A stretch of DNA of 64,000 nt from Streptomyces spinosus (GTDB lineage: Bacteria; Actinomycetota; Actinomycetes; Streptomycetales; Streptomycetaceae): contig NZ_JAINRC010000014.1 in assembly GCF_020400655.1 (NCBI RefSeq), positions 1-64,000 on the forward strand. The letters run 5' to 3'. The position numbers were made by a program, and so were the translations under genes. Positions 56,721 to 64,000 of this stretch are shown here, piece after piece. Within the stretch, counting starts at the first letter, position 1; each line of letters opens with the position of its first letter. The notes beneath the pieces are model-generated. The model saw nothing but the letters and a program-made list of their open reading frames with translations, was not told the origin of the DNA and did not search any database.

Positions 56721-59700
56721 GCCTCGGCCCCGGCCGGATCCGTGGCCGCGTCCACCGGTGGCGGGTCCGGCGCATCGAGGGTCAGGGCGCAGGCCTCGGC
56801 GACCGCGTCCGGCGCGCGGGCCGCCAGCAGGGTGAGTGCCTCGTACCAGTGGTCACCGGCCAGCGCCCCGCGCAGCGCCCAGTCGGCGGCGTCGCGTAGG
56901 GCGGAGTCGGCGCCTGGCCGCTCGGCCTCGGCCGCCAGGGAGCGGGCCAGGTGTACGCGAACGAGGCCGCGCTGCCACGGGCTGCGCACGTCGTGTAGCA
57001 GAGCCTCTGCGGCGGCGCGCTCCTCCAGCGCGGCGAGCGCCCTCGCGGTCACGGTCAGGCAATCGCGGACGGGCTCCGCCAGGCCGGTCCCCCAGCCCGC
57101 CAGCGTGGGGTGGGCGGCCAGGTGGCCCCCGTAGTCGCGGAGCAGTCCGGCCGCCTCCTCCGCCTGGGCCGCCGCCCGGTCAGGGGCGAGGGGAACCGTC
57201 CCGGCGGCGATCCCGGCGAGCAGTACCAAGCGGACGTCCGGTGGCAGGTCTCGGGCCTCGCCTTGCGACGGCACCGCCGGCAGCGCGCCGAGCCGGCCCA
57301 GTACGGCGGTGGCCCCGGCGACGGCCGTTGCCGGGGCCACGCCTGCCCGCGTGGGATCGAGAGCGGATGCCTCCACCAGAGCCCGGTCGGCGAAACGGGC
57401 GGCGGCTCGCGGATCGACGGGTTCCAGCGCCAGGGCGGCCCTCGCGGCCAGCGGGAGCACGGTGCCGGGTGCCGCGACGGAGTTCAGCGCGTCGGCCAGG
57501 GCGGGAACGGCAAGGGACACCGTCGCAGGGTCCTCGGTCGGGCAGTGCTCCAGTACGGCCGTCAGACATTCCACCGTGCCGCTCGGCCACATGATCCTGT
57601 CGGCGGCCCAGCGGACGGCTTCCTGCCGCACCGCGTCGGCCACCTGTGGATCGAGAACGCCGGCCGCCGCGATGAGCGCGAGGCACTCGGGGACCGCGGC
57701 GACGTCGTGCGAGGCGAGCAGGTCGGTGACCAGGCGCCGGGCTTCGTCCGGTCGGCCCGCCGTGAGCGCGGCGGCGACCAGCGCGGTCCAGATCCGCCGT
57801 CGCCAGGACCGGTCCGTGAGTTCGCCGAGTGCCCCGACGGCACCGGTGGTGTCGCTCGCGCGGGCCAAGGCCACGGCCCAGCGCCCCCGCAGATCCTCCG
57901 TGGCCCGCAGTGTGCGGGCGGCGCGGGCCGCCCGGATCGTCAGAGCGGGACGGACGGCTGCCAGTGCTTCGGCGTAGCCGAGCAGGATCCGTTGCCGTTC
58001 GGCTGAGGTCGCGTACCGGTCGGGGCGGGCGACCGGAGTGATGGACTCGGCCTCGTCCGCGAGGGCGACGGCCCGCTGGGGCTCGTGTTCGTGAAGGGCC
58101 GCGGCCACGTCGGTGAGCGCCCGCCGCCGTGTCCACGGTTCAACGACCTGCCTGGTCAACGACACCGCCGTACGCCACTGGCCCCGCCGGGCGCAGGCCG
58201 GGGCGAGGAGCAAGCGCGATGCGTCCGGGCCCATCACGGTGCCGAGCGCGTCCAAGACCTCGGCCCTGCGCTCGGGGTGCCGGGCCAGTGACGCGGCGGC
58301 GGCGTCGGCGATGTCGGTCAGGGTCGGGCTGCCCGGGAGCATGTGGGCGAGGAACCCCCCGTACCTGGCGAGGTCCTGCCAGCGCCCGGATTCGGCGAGC
58401 ACGCCGAGCGCCACCGACTGGAGCCGGGACCGCTCCGCAGGAGGCAGGGGTTCCGGGAGAGCGGCCAGCAGTTCCACGGCAAGCTCGGGTGCCTCGGGCA
58501 CGCCGGTGGCGGACCCGCAGTACACCAGGGAGACCGCGGCGCGGATCCAGTGTTCCGGCTCGTCCTCCGCCCGGTAGCGCGCCAGCAGGTCGCGCGCCTG
58601 CTGCCAACGACCGTGCATGACCAGGGCGGTCAGCGTCTGACGGCGTACCTCTCCGCGGAACCGGGCGGGGTGCGGCAGCGCGGAGACGGCGAGTGCCTCG
58701 TCCCAGCGTTCGAGTGTGCCCAGCGCCCGTACGCGCAGGGCCGCGCACGCTCCGCCGCACGGCCAGTGCTCCGCTGGTGCGGCGGTGTCGATGCCGTGCG
58801 GGCAGGCCTCTTCGAGAAGGCGCAGTCCCTCGCGCGCGCCGGAGGCCCGAGGCACGAGGTCGAGCAGTGCGCGCCGCCGGGCCCCGGGGCGGGTCACCGT
58901 GCGCGCGGCCCGCAGGGCCCCGGCGAGGTCGTCGGCCTCCAAGAAGGCCTCGCCGAGCGCGGCGAGCGCTCGGTCCCGGTGCGCGGGCGGCACGTCGTCC
59001 ACCGCCCGCCAGGCGTCCTCGCCCGCGCCCGCCGCCGCCAGCGCTGCGGGCCAGGCGGCGCGTACGGCGTCTCGCCAGTCCGGGGTGTACGGCGCTGTGC
59101 GCGGGACCGGGGCACGGTGCCCCCGTCGTGCGAAGGCGGTGAGGGCGTGCATGAGGACCGGTGCCGGCCCGGCCGGTTGCCCGCACGCCGACAGGACGGC
59201 CGACACGCCCGCCAGGTCGCCGGCCGCCCCGAAGGACTCGGCCGCCGACGTGAACACCTCCTGCCACCATGAGGCGTCCGTGTCGCCGTCGGGCGGCTCC
59301 CGGCCGTCCGCGCCGTCGGCGGCCACCAGGGCGAGAGCCCAGTGCAGGGTGCGTCCGCCCTCCGGGCTGCCGAGCCGCATCAGCACCCCGCCCGCTTGTA
59401 CGGCGATCAGAGCGGGCCCCGACCGAGGGGCCGAGGGCGGCGCGTCGTGCACGAGCGCCACCGCCTGCTCCGCCAGGCTCCGGGCGCGCCGTGGCTCGGC
59501 CGTGGCGAGGCGGTCGGCCAGTGCGGTCAGTGTGCGGCACTTCGCCTCGCCGTCCGGCATCGCCTCGGCGAGCGCGACCGCCCGGTCGGTGTGCCCGAGC
59601 TGGGCCCGCAGCAGGGCCGACGCACCGTCGTCGTGCGCGCTGCGCCCCAGCAACCGGTCATGTGCCGCGGCCAGCAGGACAGCGGCTCCCGGTCCGTCCT

Positions 59701-61552
59701 CGCCGCGGTCCTGCGCGACCTGGGTGCGGGCGGCGCTCAGCTCGGCCAGCGCGGGGCCGTCCCCGAGCAGCCGGGACGCCATCCGGTCGTGTCGTACCGG
59801 GTCGGCGAGGACCCGCGCGATCCGGCGCGGTCCGGCCGACGCCAGGACCAGGCGGCCGTACCCACTGAGCAGGAAGTAAGGGGTCTTCGGTGGCCAGCCG
59901 CGTTCGCGGTGGGTGTCGGCCCAGCGGTGCATGCGCTCACGCAGCTCGGGCAGTTCGTCGCCGAGCAGTCGCGTCGCGGTGGTGAGCAGGGTGTCGTGCG
60001 CGAGGACGAGCACGGTCCGCGGGCGCGGGGTGTCGCCGAGGAAGACGGGGACCGTGCGTTCGGCCAGGCTGCGGGCGAGGGGTCCGCCGGTCAGCTCGTC
60101 GAGCCGGCGGGCCGGCATGCCGGTCAGCGCGCACAGCTCGTCACGGCTCAGGCCCTCGCCCGCGGCGGTGAGCAGCCCGACGACCTGCCGCTCGGTCGTG
60201 TCCCCGGCGAGCAGTTCTCCGAGTTCGTGCTCCGCGTCATACCGCAGCCGGGTGGCGTGCGGCGAGGGGGAGAGCGGACGCGGTACACAGTCCCGCAGCG
60301 GGTGGTCGCCCGGCAGATCGGCGGGGGGTCCCGGCCGTGGGCGGCTGGTGACCAGGACCGACACCCCCTGGGGGAGCCGGCGCGGCAGCAGTGACGCAAT
60401 GCTGGGTCTGGGCGGGGACGCGACCCGGGAGAAGTCCTCGTCCAGGCCGTCCACGATCACCAGCAGCCGTCCTCGGTCGCGGTGCCGCCGGGCGGCGGCT
60501 TCCAGCAGCCGGTGCCACTCCCGGACGAGGGTGCCGGGCGCGGTTCCCCGGACCGGTTTCTCGCCTGCGAGGACGGCGAGCTGGTCGGTCATCGCCCGCG
60601 CGAAGGCATCGCTGTCGCACTGGCCGGCGTCCCGTCGCGAGACGAAGAACGCGGCCACCGCCACTCCGGCGGGCGGACGCGCTGCCAACCAGGCGGCGAA
60701 CGCCGTCTTGCCGTGCCAGGGCGCCGCCTGCCACCACTGGTAGCCGCCCGGTCCCGCGCAGAACCGCACTACCTCTGCCAGCTCGGCCTCACGGTCCAGC
60801 AGTTCCACGGGGGCGATGGAGTTCGCCTGGGACCGGTATCCGTCGGCGACCCGGACGTCGGCGTACGGGGGCCCGAACCGTCGTGGGGGGAGGTCGAGCC
60901 CGGCCCGCCTCAGCAGGCCTCCGTCGGGTTCCCCGGGCGTTCCCGCCCACCCGTCGGCCCGGCTGACCGTCAGGGTGCCGGGCCCCTCCGCGCGATGGTG
61001 CTCGACGACGATGCCGATGACGTGGCCCTCGGCCCACACGGCCGCACCCGACATGCCTTGCCAGGGCGAGGCGTCCGTCCCCGGCCCGGGTGGCGGAACC
61101 CGGAACTCCAGCGTGGCGGTGCGGCGGTTGGACAGCACTGGTACACGGCCCTGGGCGTGACAGAGGTCGCGAGCCTGCGACCCGTCGGGGCGCTGCCGCA
61201 TCTTGAACAGCGGGAAGCCGGCGGTGGTGCACGTCAGGACCGCGTCGTCGTCCTCCGGCGCGCCGAACGGCACCGGTTCGGCCTCCGGCGGCGCACCGTG
61301 CGGTCCGGGTTCGAGCTCCAGCAGGGCCGCGTCCGTCCGGCCGGGACCGAACCAGCCAGGCCGCGCCGGGGCGCTCCACTCGTCGTCCCGGTCCGGATTG
61401 AAGCGGACGACGACCGTTTCGGCGCCCCGCAGGACATGGGCGGCGGTGAGGACGACGCCGGTCGCGACGAGGTAGCCGGATCCCCGCAGCCGTGTGCCGT
61501 CCGGGCGCGCGGCGACGACCTCGGCGACACGCTCCGCCCGCAGCTGGGCCAT
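56669..61552 (-). CDS. Trypsin-NTPase-alpha-solenoid fusion protein (predicted conflict/immunity effector)
   Basis: A 1627-residue protein. Residues about 5-190 form a trypsin-like protease with an intact triad: H39 (LTAAHVL), D74 (RTDAALLELE) and S168 (WQGMSGAAV). A P-loop STAND/NACHT-like NTPase follows, with Walker A A-x4-GKT at 276-283 and Walker B LLVIVDGLDED at 363-373. About residues 560-1600 are alanine-rich helical repeats of TPR type. A Trypco2-like protein is encoded 7 bp upstream. This architecture matches the predicted NTP-dependent conflict systems described by the Aravind group, in which the solenoid senses and the NTPase releases the protease. The protease target is unknown. 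Confidence 0.88.
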   Translation of the reverse strand: MAQLRAERVAEVVAARPDGTRLRGSGYLVATGVVLTAAHVLRGAETVVVRFNPDRDDEWSAPARPGWFGPGRTDAALLELEPGPHGAPPEAEPVPFGAPEDDDAVLTCTTAGFPLFKMRQRPDGSQARDLCHAQGRVPVLSNRRTATLEFRVPPPGPGTDASPWQGMSGAAVWAEGHVIGIVVEHHRAEGPGTLTVSRADGWAGTPGEPDGGLLRRAGLDLPPRRFGPPYADVRVADGYRSQANSIAPVELLDREAELAEVVRFCAGPGGYQWWQAAPWHGKTAFAAWLAARPPAGVAVAAFFVSRRDAGQCDSDAFARAMTDQLAVLAGEKPVRGTAPGTLVREWHRLLEAAARRHRDRGRLLVIVDGLDEDFSRVASPPRPSIASLLPRRLPQGVSVLVTSRPRPGPPADLPGDHPLRDCVPRPLSPSPHATRLRYDAEHELGELLAGDTTERQVVGLLTAAGEGLSRDELCALTGMPARRLDELTGGPLARSLAERTVPVFLGDTPRPRTVLVLAHDTLLTTATRLLGDELPELRERMHRWADTHRERGWPPKTPYFLLSGYGRLVLASAGPRRIARVLADPVRHDRMASRLLGDGPALAELSAARTQVAQDRGEDGPGAAVLLAAAHDRLLGRSAHDDGASALLRAQLGHTDRAVALAEAMPDGEAKCRTLTALADRLATAEPRRARSLAEQAVALVHDAPPSAPRSGPALIAVQAGGVLMRLGSPEGGRTLHWALALVAADGADGREPPDGDTDASWWQEVFTSAAESFGAAGDLAGVSAVLSACGQPAGPAPVLMHALTAFARRGHRAPVPRTAPYTPDWRDAVRAAWPAALAAAGAGEDAWRAVDDVPPAHRDRALAALGEAFLEADDLAGALRAARTVTRPGARRRALLDLVPRASGAREGLRLLEEACPHGIDTAAPAEHWPCGGACAALRVRALGTLERWDEALAVSALPHPARFRGEVRRQTLTALVMHGRWQQARDLLARYRAEDEPEHWIRAAVSLVYCGSATGVPEAPELAVELLAALPEPLPPAERSRLQSVALGVLAESGRWQDLARYGGFLAHMLPGSPTLTDIADAAAASLARHPERRAEVLDALGTVMGPDASRLLLAPACARRGQWRTAVSLTRQVVEPWTRRRALTDVAAALHEHEPQRAVALADEAESITPVARPDRYATSAERQRILLGYAEALAAVRPALTIRAARAARTLRATEDLRGRWAVALARASDTTGAVGALGELTDRSWRRRIWTALVAAALTAGRPDEARRLVTDLLASHDVAAVPECLALIAAAGVLDPQVADAVRQEAVRWAADRIMWPSGTVECLTAVLEHCPTEDPATVSLAVPALADALNSVAAPGTVLPLAARAALALEPVDPRAAARFADRALVEASALDPTRAGVAPATAVAGATAVLGRLGALPAVPSQGEARDLPPDVRLVLLAGIAAGTVPLAPDRAAAQAEEAAGLLRDYGGHLAAHPTLAGWGTGLAEPVRDCLTVTARALAALEERAAAEALLHDVRSPWQRGLVRVHLARSLAAEAERPGADSALRDAADWALRGALAGDHWYEALTLLAARAPDAVAEACALTLDAPDPPPVDAATDPAGAEAHPVGPSFASSSSPSGP

Positions 61553-61559
61553 CGGCTTC

Positions 61560-61871
61560 TCAGACTTCCCCGGCTTCGCTCAGACCGCCGATCAGCACCT
61601 CCGACGGCGGTTCGCCGGCCTCCGCGGTTCGCCGTGGTTCCAGCGTCAGCCGGACGGTCTGCGTGTCCTGACGTCCGACCCTGCCGTCGGCGCCCAGCTC
61701 GGCCACCCAGAACCTCACCTTGCCGCTCGCCGCCGCGTCCCGCTGCACGCCCACGGACAGCTCCAGCTCCACCGGCCCGAGCGCGAACCGCAGGTCCTCG
61801 CCCTCGCCCTCCGCCATCGCCGTGACCAACTCGGCACGCAACTGGGCGATCATCTCGGACAGTTCGATCAC
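61560..61871 (-). CDS. Trypsin-co-occurring domain protein (Trypco2-like)
   Basis: A 103-residue protein: a helix (IELSEMIAQLRAELVTAMAE), then beta strands LRFALGPVELELSVGV and KVRFWVAELGADG, and VRLTLEP. This helix-then-strands order with the GPVELEL signature is the Trypco2 pattern as I recall it. Such proteins are encoded beside trypsin-NTPase fusions and are thought to act as ligands or substrates of the system. GTG 61871 has GGAGG seven bases upstream. The 7-bp gap to the next gene indicates one operon. Confidence 0.75.
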   Translation of the reverse strand: MIELSEMIAQLRAELVTAMAEGEGEDLRFALGPVELELSVGVQRDAAASGKVRFWVAELGADGRVGRQDTQTVRLTLEPRRTAEAGEPPSEVLIGGLSEAGEV

Positions 61872-62006
61872 CACCGCACCTCCGCACGCACCCGCCCGGC
61901 TGTGGCCGCATGCCAACAGCCCTTGACGCGACCAAAGTCGGCGTCGGCACCAAAGCGCCGTCGCGCCGGCCGCCCGACGGTGACCCGCCGCCCGTCACGC
62001 CATGAC

Positions 62007-62321
62007 CTACCCCACCCCCACCCCCCGCAACACCGCCGTAGTCACAGCCGCCCCCAGCACCACCACGGCGAACGGCGCCCGGCGCCAGGCCAGGACGGCG
62101 CCGACCAGGACGCCGGTGGGGCGGGCCCAGCCGGCGAAGCCGCCGGACTCGGTCAGGGCGCCCGTGGCCAGCAGGGCGACCAGGAGGACCACCGCGCCGG
62201 CGGAGGCCAGTTCCTGGACGCGGGGCGGGACGGTGACCCGGCCGTGCAGGACCGGGCCGACCAGCCGGAAGGCGTACGTGCCGACGGCCAGGGCGAGGAT
62301 CACGGCGAGCGTGGCGTTCAT
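62007..62321 (-). CDS. azlD: AzlD-type small subunit of branched-chain amino-acid exporter
   Basis: A 104-residue protein with three to four hydrophobic helices (LAVILALAVGTYAFRLVGPV, AVVLLVALLATGAL, FAVVVLGAAVTTAVLRGV). AzlD works with AzlC to export branched-chain amino acids or analogues such as azaleucine. ATG 62321 overlaps the azlC stop by 4 bp, so the two are translationally coupled. Confidence 0.9.
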   Translation of the reverse strand: MNATLAVILALAVGTYAFRLVGPVLHGRVTVPPRVQELASAGAVVLLVALLATGALTESGGFAGWARPTGVLVGAVLAWRRAPFAVVVLGAAVTTAVLRGVGVG

Positions 62322-63034
62322 GCGGCGGCTCCCCGGTCGGTCGGGCGGCGGTGCAGGAACAGCCCCGTCAGGGCCAGCAGGACCGGGACCCCGGCCGGGA
62401 CGGCGGGCGTGGCCGCCAGGGCCAGGGCGGCGCCGAGCAGGGCGCACCGCCGTACCGTCGCGTCCCTGCGGAGGGCGGGCAGCACCAAGGCGACGAGGAC
62501 GGCGGGGAACGCGGCGTCCAGGCCGTAGCGGGCGGTGTCGCCGAGGGCGCCGCCCGCGAGCCCGCCGGCCAGCACGCCGATGTTCCACACGGCGAACAGG
62601 CCGAGCCCGGAGATCCAGAACGCCCGCCGCTGCCGTACCGGGTCGGACTGGGCGAGGGCGAAGGCGACCGTTTCGTCGGTGACCAGATGGGCGCCCAGGA
62701 AGCGGGTCGCGCGGTTGGTGCCGATGATCTCGGCCACGGCGAGGCTGAAGGCCGCGGTCCGGGTGTTGAGCAGCAGTCCGGTGGTCACGGCGGCCACCGG
62801 GCCGCCCCCGGCGAGCAGCACGCCCACCGCGCTGAACTGGGCCGAGCCTGCGTAGACCACCAGCGACATCAGTACCGGAACCCACAGCGGCAGCCCGCCG
62901 GCGACGGAGACGGCGCCGAAGGAGACGCCGACGATGCCGCTGGCCAGCCAGACGAGCGAGCTGTCGCGCAGGAGGGAACGGTCCGTGCGGGAACGGTCCG
63001 TGTCGGGCGGCGTTGTTCGGTGTCGCGAACGCAT
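62318..63034 (-). CDS. azlC: AzlC-type branched-chain amino-acid exporter subunit
   Basis: A 238-residue polytopic membrane protein. Characteristic stretches are ASGIVGVSFGAVSVAGGLPL, VYAGSAQFSAVGVL, LLLNTRTAAFSLA and GAHLVTDETVAFAL. The first 25 residues are polar and cytoplasmic. It is divergent from an XRE-cupin regulator gene with about 70 bp between starts, the usual arrangement of this exporter and its regulator. Confidence 0.93.
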   Translation of the reverse strand: MRSRHRTTPPDTDRSRTDRSLLRDSSLVWLASGIVGVSFGAVSVAGGLPLWVPVLMSLVVYAGSAQFSAVGVLLAGGGPVAAVTTGLLLNTRTAAFSLAVAEIIGTNRATRFLGAHLVTDETVAFALAQSDPVRQRRAFWISGLGLFAVWNIGVLAGGLAGGALGDTARYGLDAAFPAVLVALVLPALRRDATVRRCALLGAALALAATPAVPAGVPVLLALTGLFLHRRPTDRGAAA

Positions 63035-63103
63035 GTTCTCTACGATGGACAGCGAGCGCCCTGTCCGTCAAGGCGAACGATCGTACCGATGGAGCGAACG
63101 CAC

Positions 63104-63667
63104 ATGACCGAGGTGCCCGCCCGGCTTCCGCTGGAGTGGATCGCCGCGTCCCTGAAGCGGGAGCGCGGCCGTGCCGGCCTGTCCCTGTCCGAGCTGGCCA
63201 AGCGGGCCGGAATCGCCAAGTCCACGCTGTCCCAGCTGGAGGCCGCGAGCGGGAACCCGAGCATGGAGACCATCTGGGCGCTCGCGGTGGCGCTCGGTGT
63301 GCCGTTCAGTGCGCTGGTGGAGTCACCGGTGCCCAGCGTCCAGGTGGTCCGGGCCGGCGAGGGGCCCACGGTCGGCTCGGAGCGGTCCAGCTACGTGGCC
63401 GCGCTGCTGTCGGCGAGCCCGCCGGGGGCGCGCCGGGACATTTACTACGTGTGGCTGGAGCCCGGGACCGTACGGGATTCAGAGCCCCACATTCCGGGGA
63501 CCGTCGAGCACATCGTGGTCAGTGACGGGGCCGTGAAAGCCGGTCCGCGCGGCGAGGCGGTGGAACTCGGCCCCGGGGACTACATGTCGTACCGGGGAGA
63601 CGTGCCCCACGCGTACGAGGCGCTCGCGGCCGGGACCAAGTTCGTGCTGATCATGCAGCACATGTGA
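63104..63667 (+). CDS. XRE-cupin transcriptional regulator, divergent from azlCD
   Basis: A 187-residue protein. The helix-turn-helix (about 12-70) contains LSLSELAKRAGIAKSTLSQL. The C-terminal cupin (about 115-185) has VWLEPGTVRDSEPHIPGTVE and ELGPGDYMSYRGDVPHAYEA. ATG 63104 is preferred to ATG 63089 because GGAG lies nine bases before it. It probably represses azlCD and responds to an amino acid bound in the cupin. Confidence 0.9.
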   Translation: MTEVPARLPLEWIAASLKRERGRAGLSLSELAKRAGIAKSTLSQLEAASGNPSMETIWALAVALGVPFSALVESPVPSVQVVRAGEGPTVGSERSSYVAALLSASPPGARRDIYYVWLEPGTVRDSEPHIPGTVEHIVVSDGAVKAGPRGEAVELGPGDYMSYRGDVPHAYEALAAGTKFVLIMQHM

Positions 63668-63700
63668 GCGTTCGTGAATACGAAATGAACGGGGAAAGGC

Positions 63701-63732
63701 AGGAGCCCCGTCGCCGGTGGCGCGGGGCTCCT
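63701..63732. terminator. Bidirectional hairpin terminator between the XRE-cupin and cold-shock genes
   Basis: AGGAGCCCCG (63701-63710) pairs perfectly with CGGGGCTCCT (63723-63732) around a short loop. It lies between two convergent genes, 34 bp after one stop and 37 bp after the other. There is no strong T run, as is normal in Streptomyces. Confidence 0.8.
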
Positions 63733-63768
63733 TGGGTACTGCACTCAGGTTCTGCGATCAGGCAGTGA

Positions 63769-63972
63769 TCAGACGGGGGTGACGTTCTCCGCCTGCGGGC
63801 CCTTCGGGCCCTGCGTCACGTCGAAGCTCACCTGCTGGTTCTCTTCGAGGGAACGGAAACCCGTGGCGTTGATCGCGGAGTAGTGAACGAAGACGTCGGG
63901 GCCGCCGCCCTCCTGGGCAATGAAGCCAAAGCCCTTTTCGGCGTTGAACCACTTAACGGTTCCGGTAGCCAT
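63769..63972 (-). CDS. Cold-shock protein (CspA family)
   Basis: A 67-residue nucleic-acid chaperone. RNP1 is KGFGFI and RNP2 is VFVHYSAI; the protein starts [20 protein letters not shown] and ends [10 protein letters not shown], the usual actinobacterial form and length. AAGGAGGG five bases before the ATG is a near-ideal ribosome-binding site. The promoter and long leader expected of such genes lie beyond the right edge of the window. Confidence 0.97.
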   Translation of the reverse strand: MATGTVKWFNAEKGFGFIAQEGGGPDVFVHYSAINATGFRSLEENQQVSFDVTQGPKGPQAENVTPV

Positions 63973-64000
63973 AAGCCCTCCTTGGGCTCACAAAGGGTTG

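Noticed and set aside
54405-61552. Kinase and trypsin-NTPase as one operon
   Set aside because: They are on opposite strands and converge; neighbouring position alone does not support a joint system.

Overview
The window is chromosomal DNA of a Streptomyces or close relative. It is very GC-rich with strong third-position G/C, many GTG starts, SARP-free but XRE/DUF397 regulator pairs, and futalosine-type menaquinone genes. The order hemL, ccdA/resB/ccsA, ubiD/ubiA/ubiX, mqnE, long-chain acyl-CoA ligase and csp resembles the conserved chromosome core of Streptomyces as I remember it; no alignment was run.

Layout. 0-6 kb: a response regulator/histidine kinase pair, a membrane phosphatidylglycerol lysyltransferase-domain protein with a small decayed duplicate beside it, and a DppA-type D-aminopeptidase. 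The lysyltransferase-like gene and the aminopeptidase share a 19-bp palindromic operator. 6-12.7 kb: a divergent MFS exporter/XRE regulator pair, a flavoprotein, and a GAF-PAS-GAF-PP2C phosphatase.

12.88-29.10 kb looks like an inserted island. It is bounded by a 76-bp imperfect direct repeat that is the 3' end of a chromosomal gene (29025-29456). The right edge carries a frameshifted mobilisation-protein remnant; no integrase is visible. Cargo: (i) an XRE-ImmA/IrrE protein coupled to a protein with the zinc-site spacing of tRNA-guanine transglycosylases; (ii) an HNH enzyme resembling phosphorothioate-dependent type IV restriction enzymes, and an OLD-type ATPase/TOPRIM nuclease; (iii) a tightly coupled operon of RsbW-like ATPase, MurA-like enolpyruvyl transferase, 5'-nucleotidase-like phosphoesterase, two dCTP-deaminase-like proteins and a GT4 glycosyltransferase, followed by a serine hydrolase; divergent from it an XRE regulator overlaps a second copy of the flavoprotein. 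The two deaminase-like proteins have lost complementary halves of the active site, suggesting an obligate hetero-oligomer. This operon is my best candidate for an undescribed system.

30-48 kb is core metabolism: hemL and a histidine phosphatase, a polysaccharide deacetylase lipoprotein, cytochrome c maturation (thiol-disulfide lipoprotein, CcdA, ResB, CcsA), a stand-alone condensation-domain protein, an iron/2-oxoglutarate oxygenase gene broken by one amber codon, and menaquinone genes (UbiD, UbiA, UbiX, an Lrp regulator, MqnE). A C-terminal scrap of a uracil-DNA glycosylase follows mqnE.

48-64 kb: MaoC-like dehydratase with two adjacent dyad operators, acyl-CoA ligase, LysR regulator, an ATPase/XRE/DUF397 set, a methyltransferase, a membrane Ser/Thr kinase, and a 1627-residue trypsin-NTPase-solenoid protein preceded by a Trypco2-type protein, which together form a predicted conflict (immunity) system. 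The window ends with azlCD and its divergent XRE-cupin regulator, a shared terminator and a cold-shock gene.
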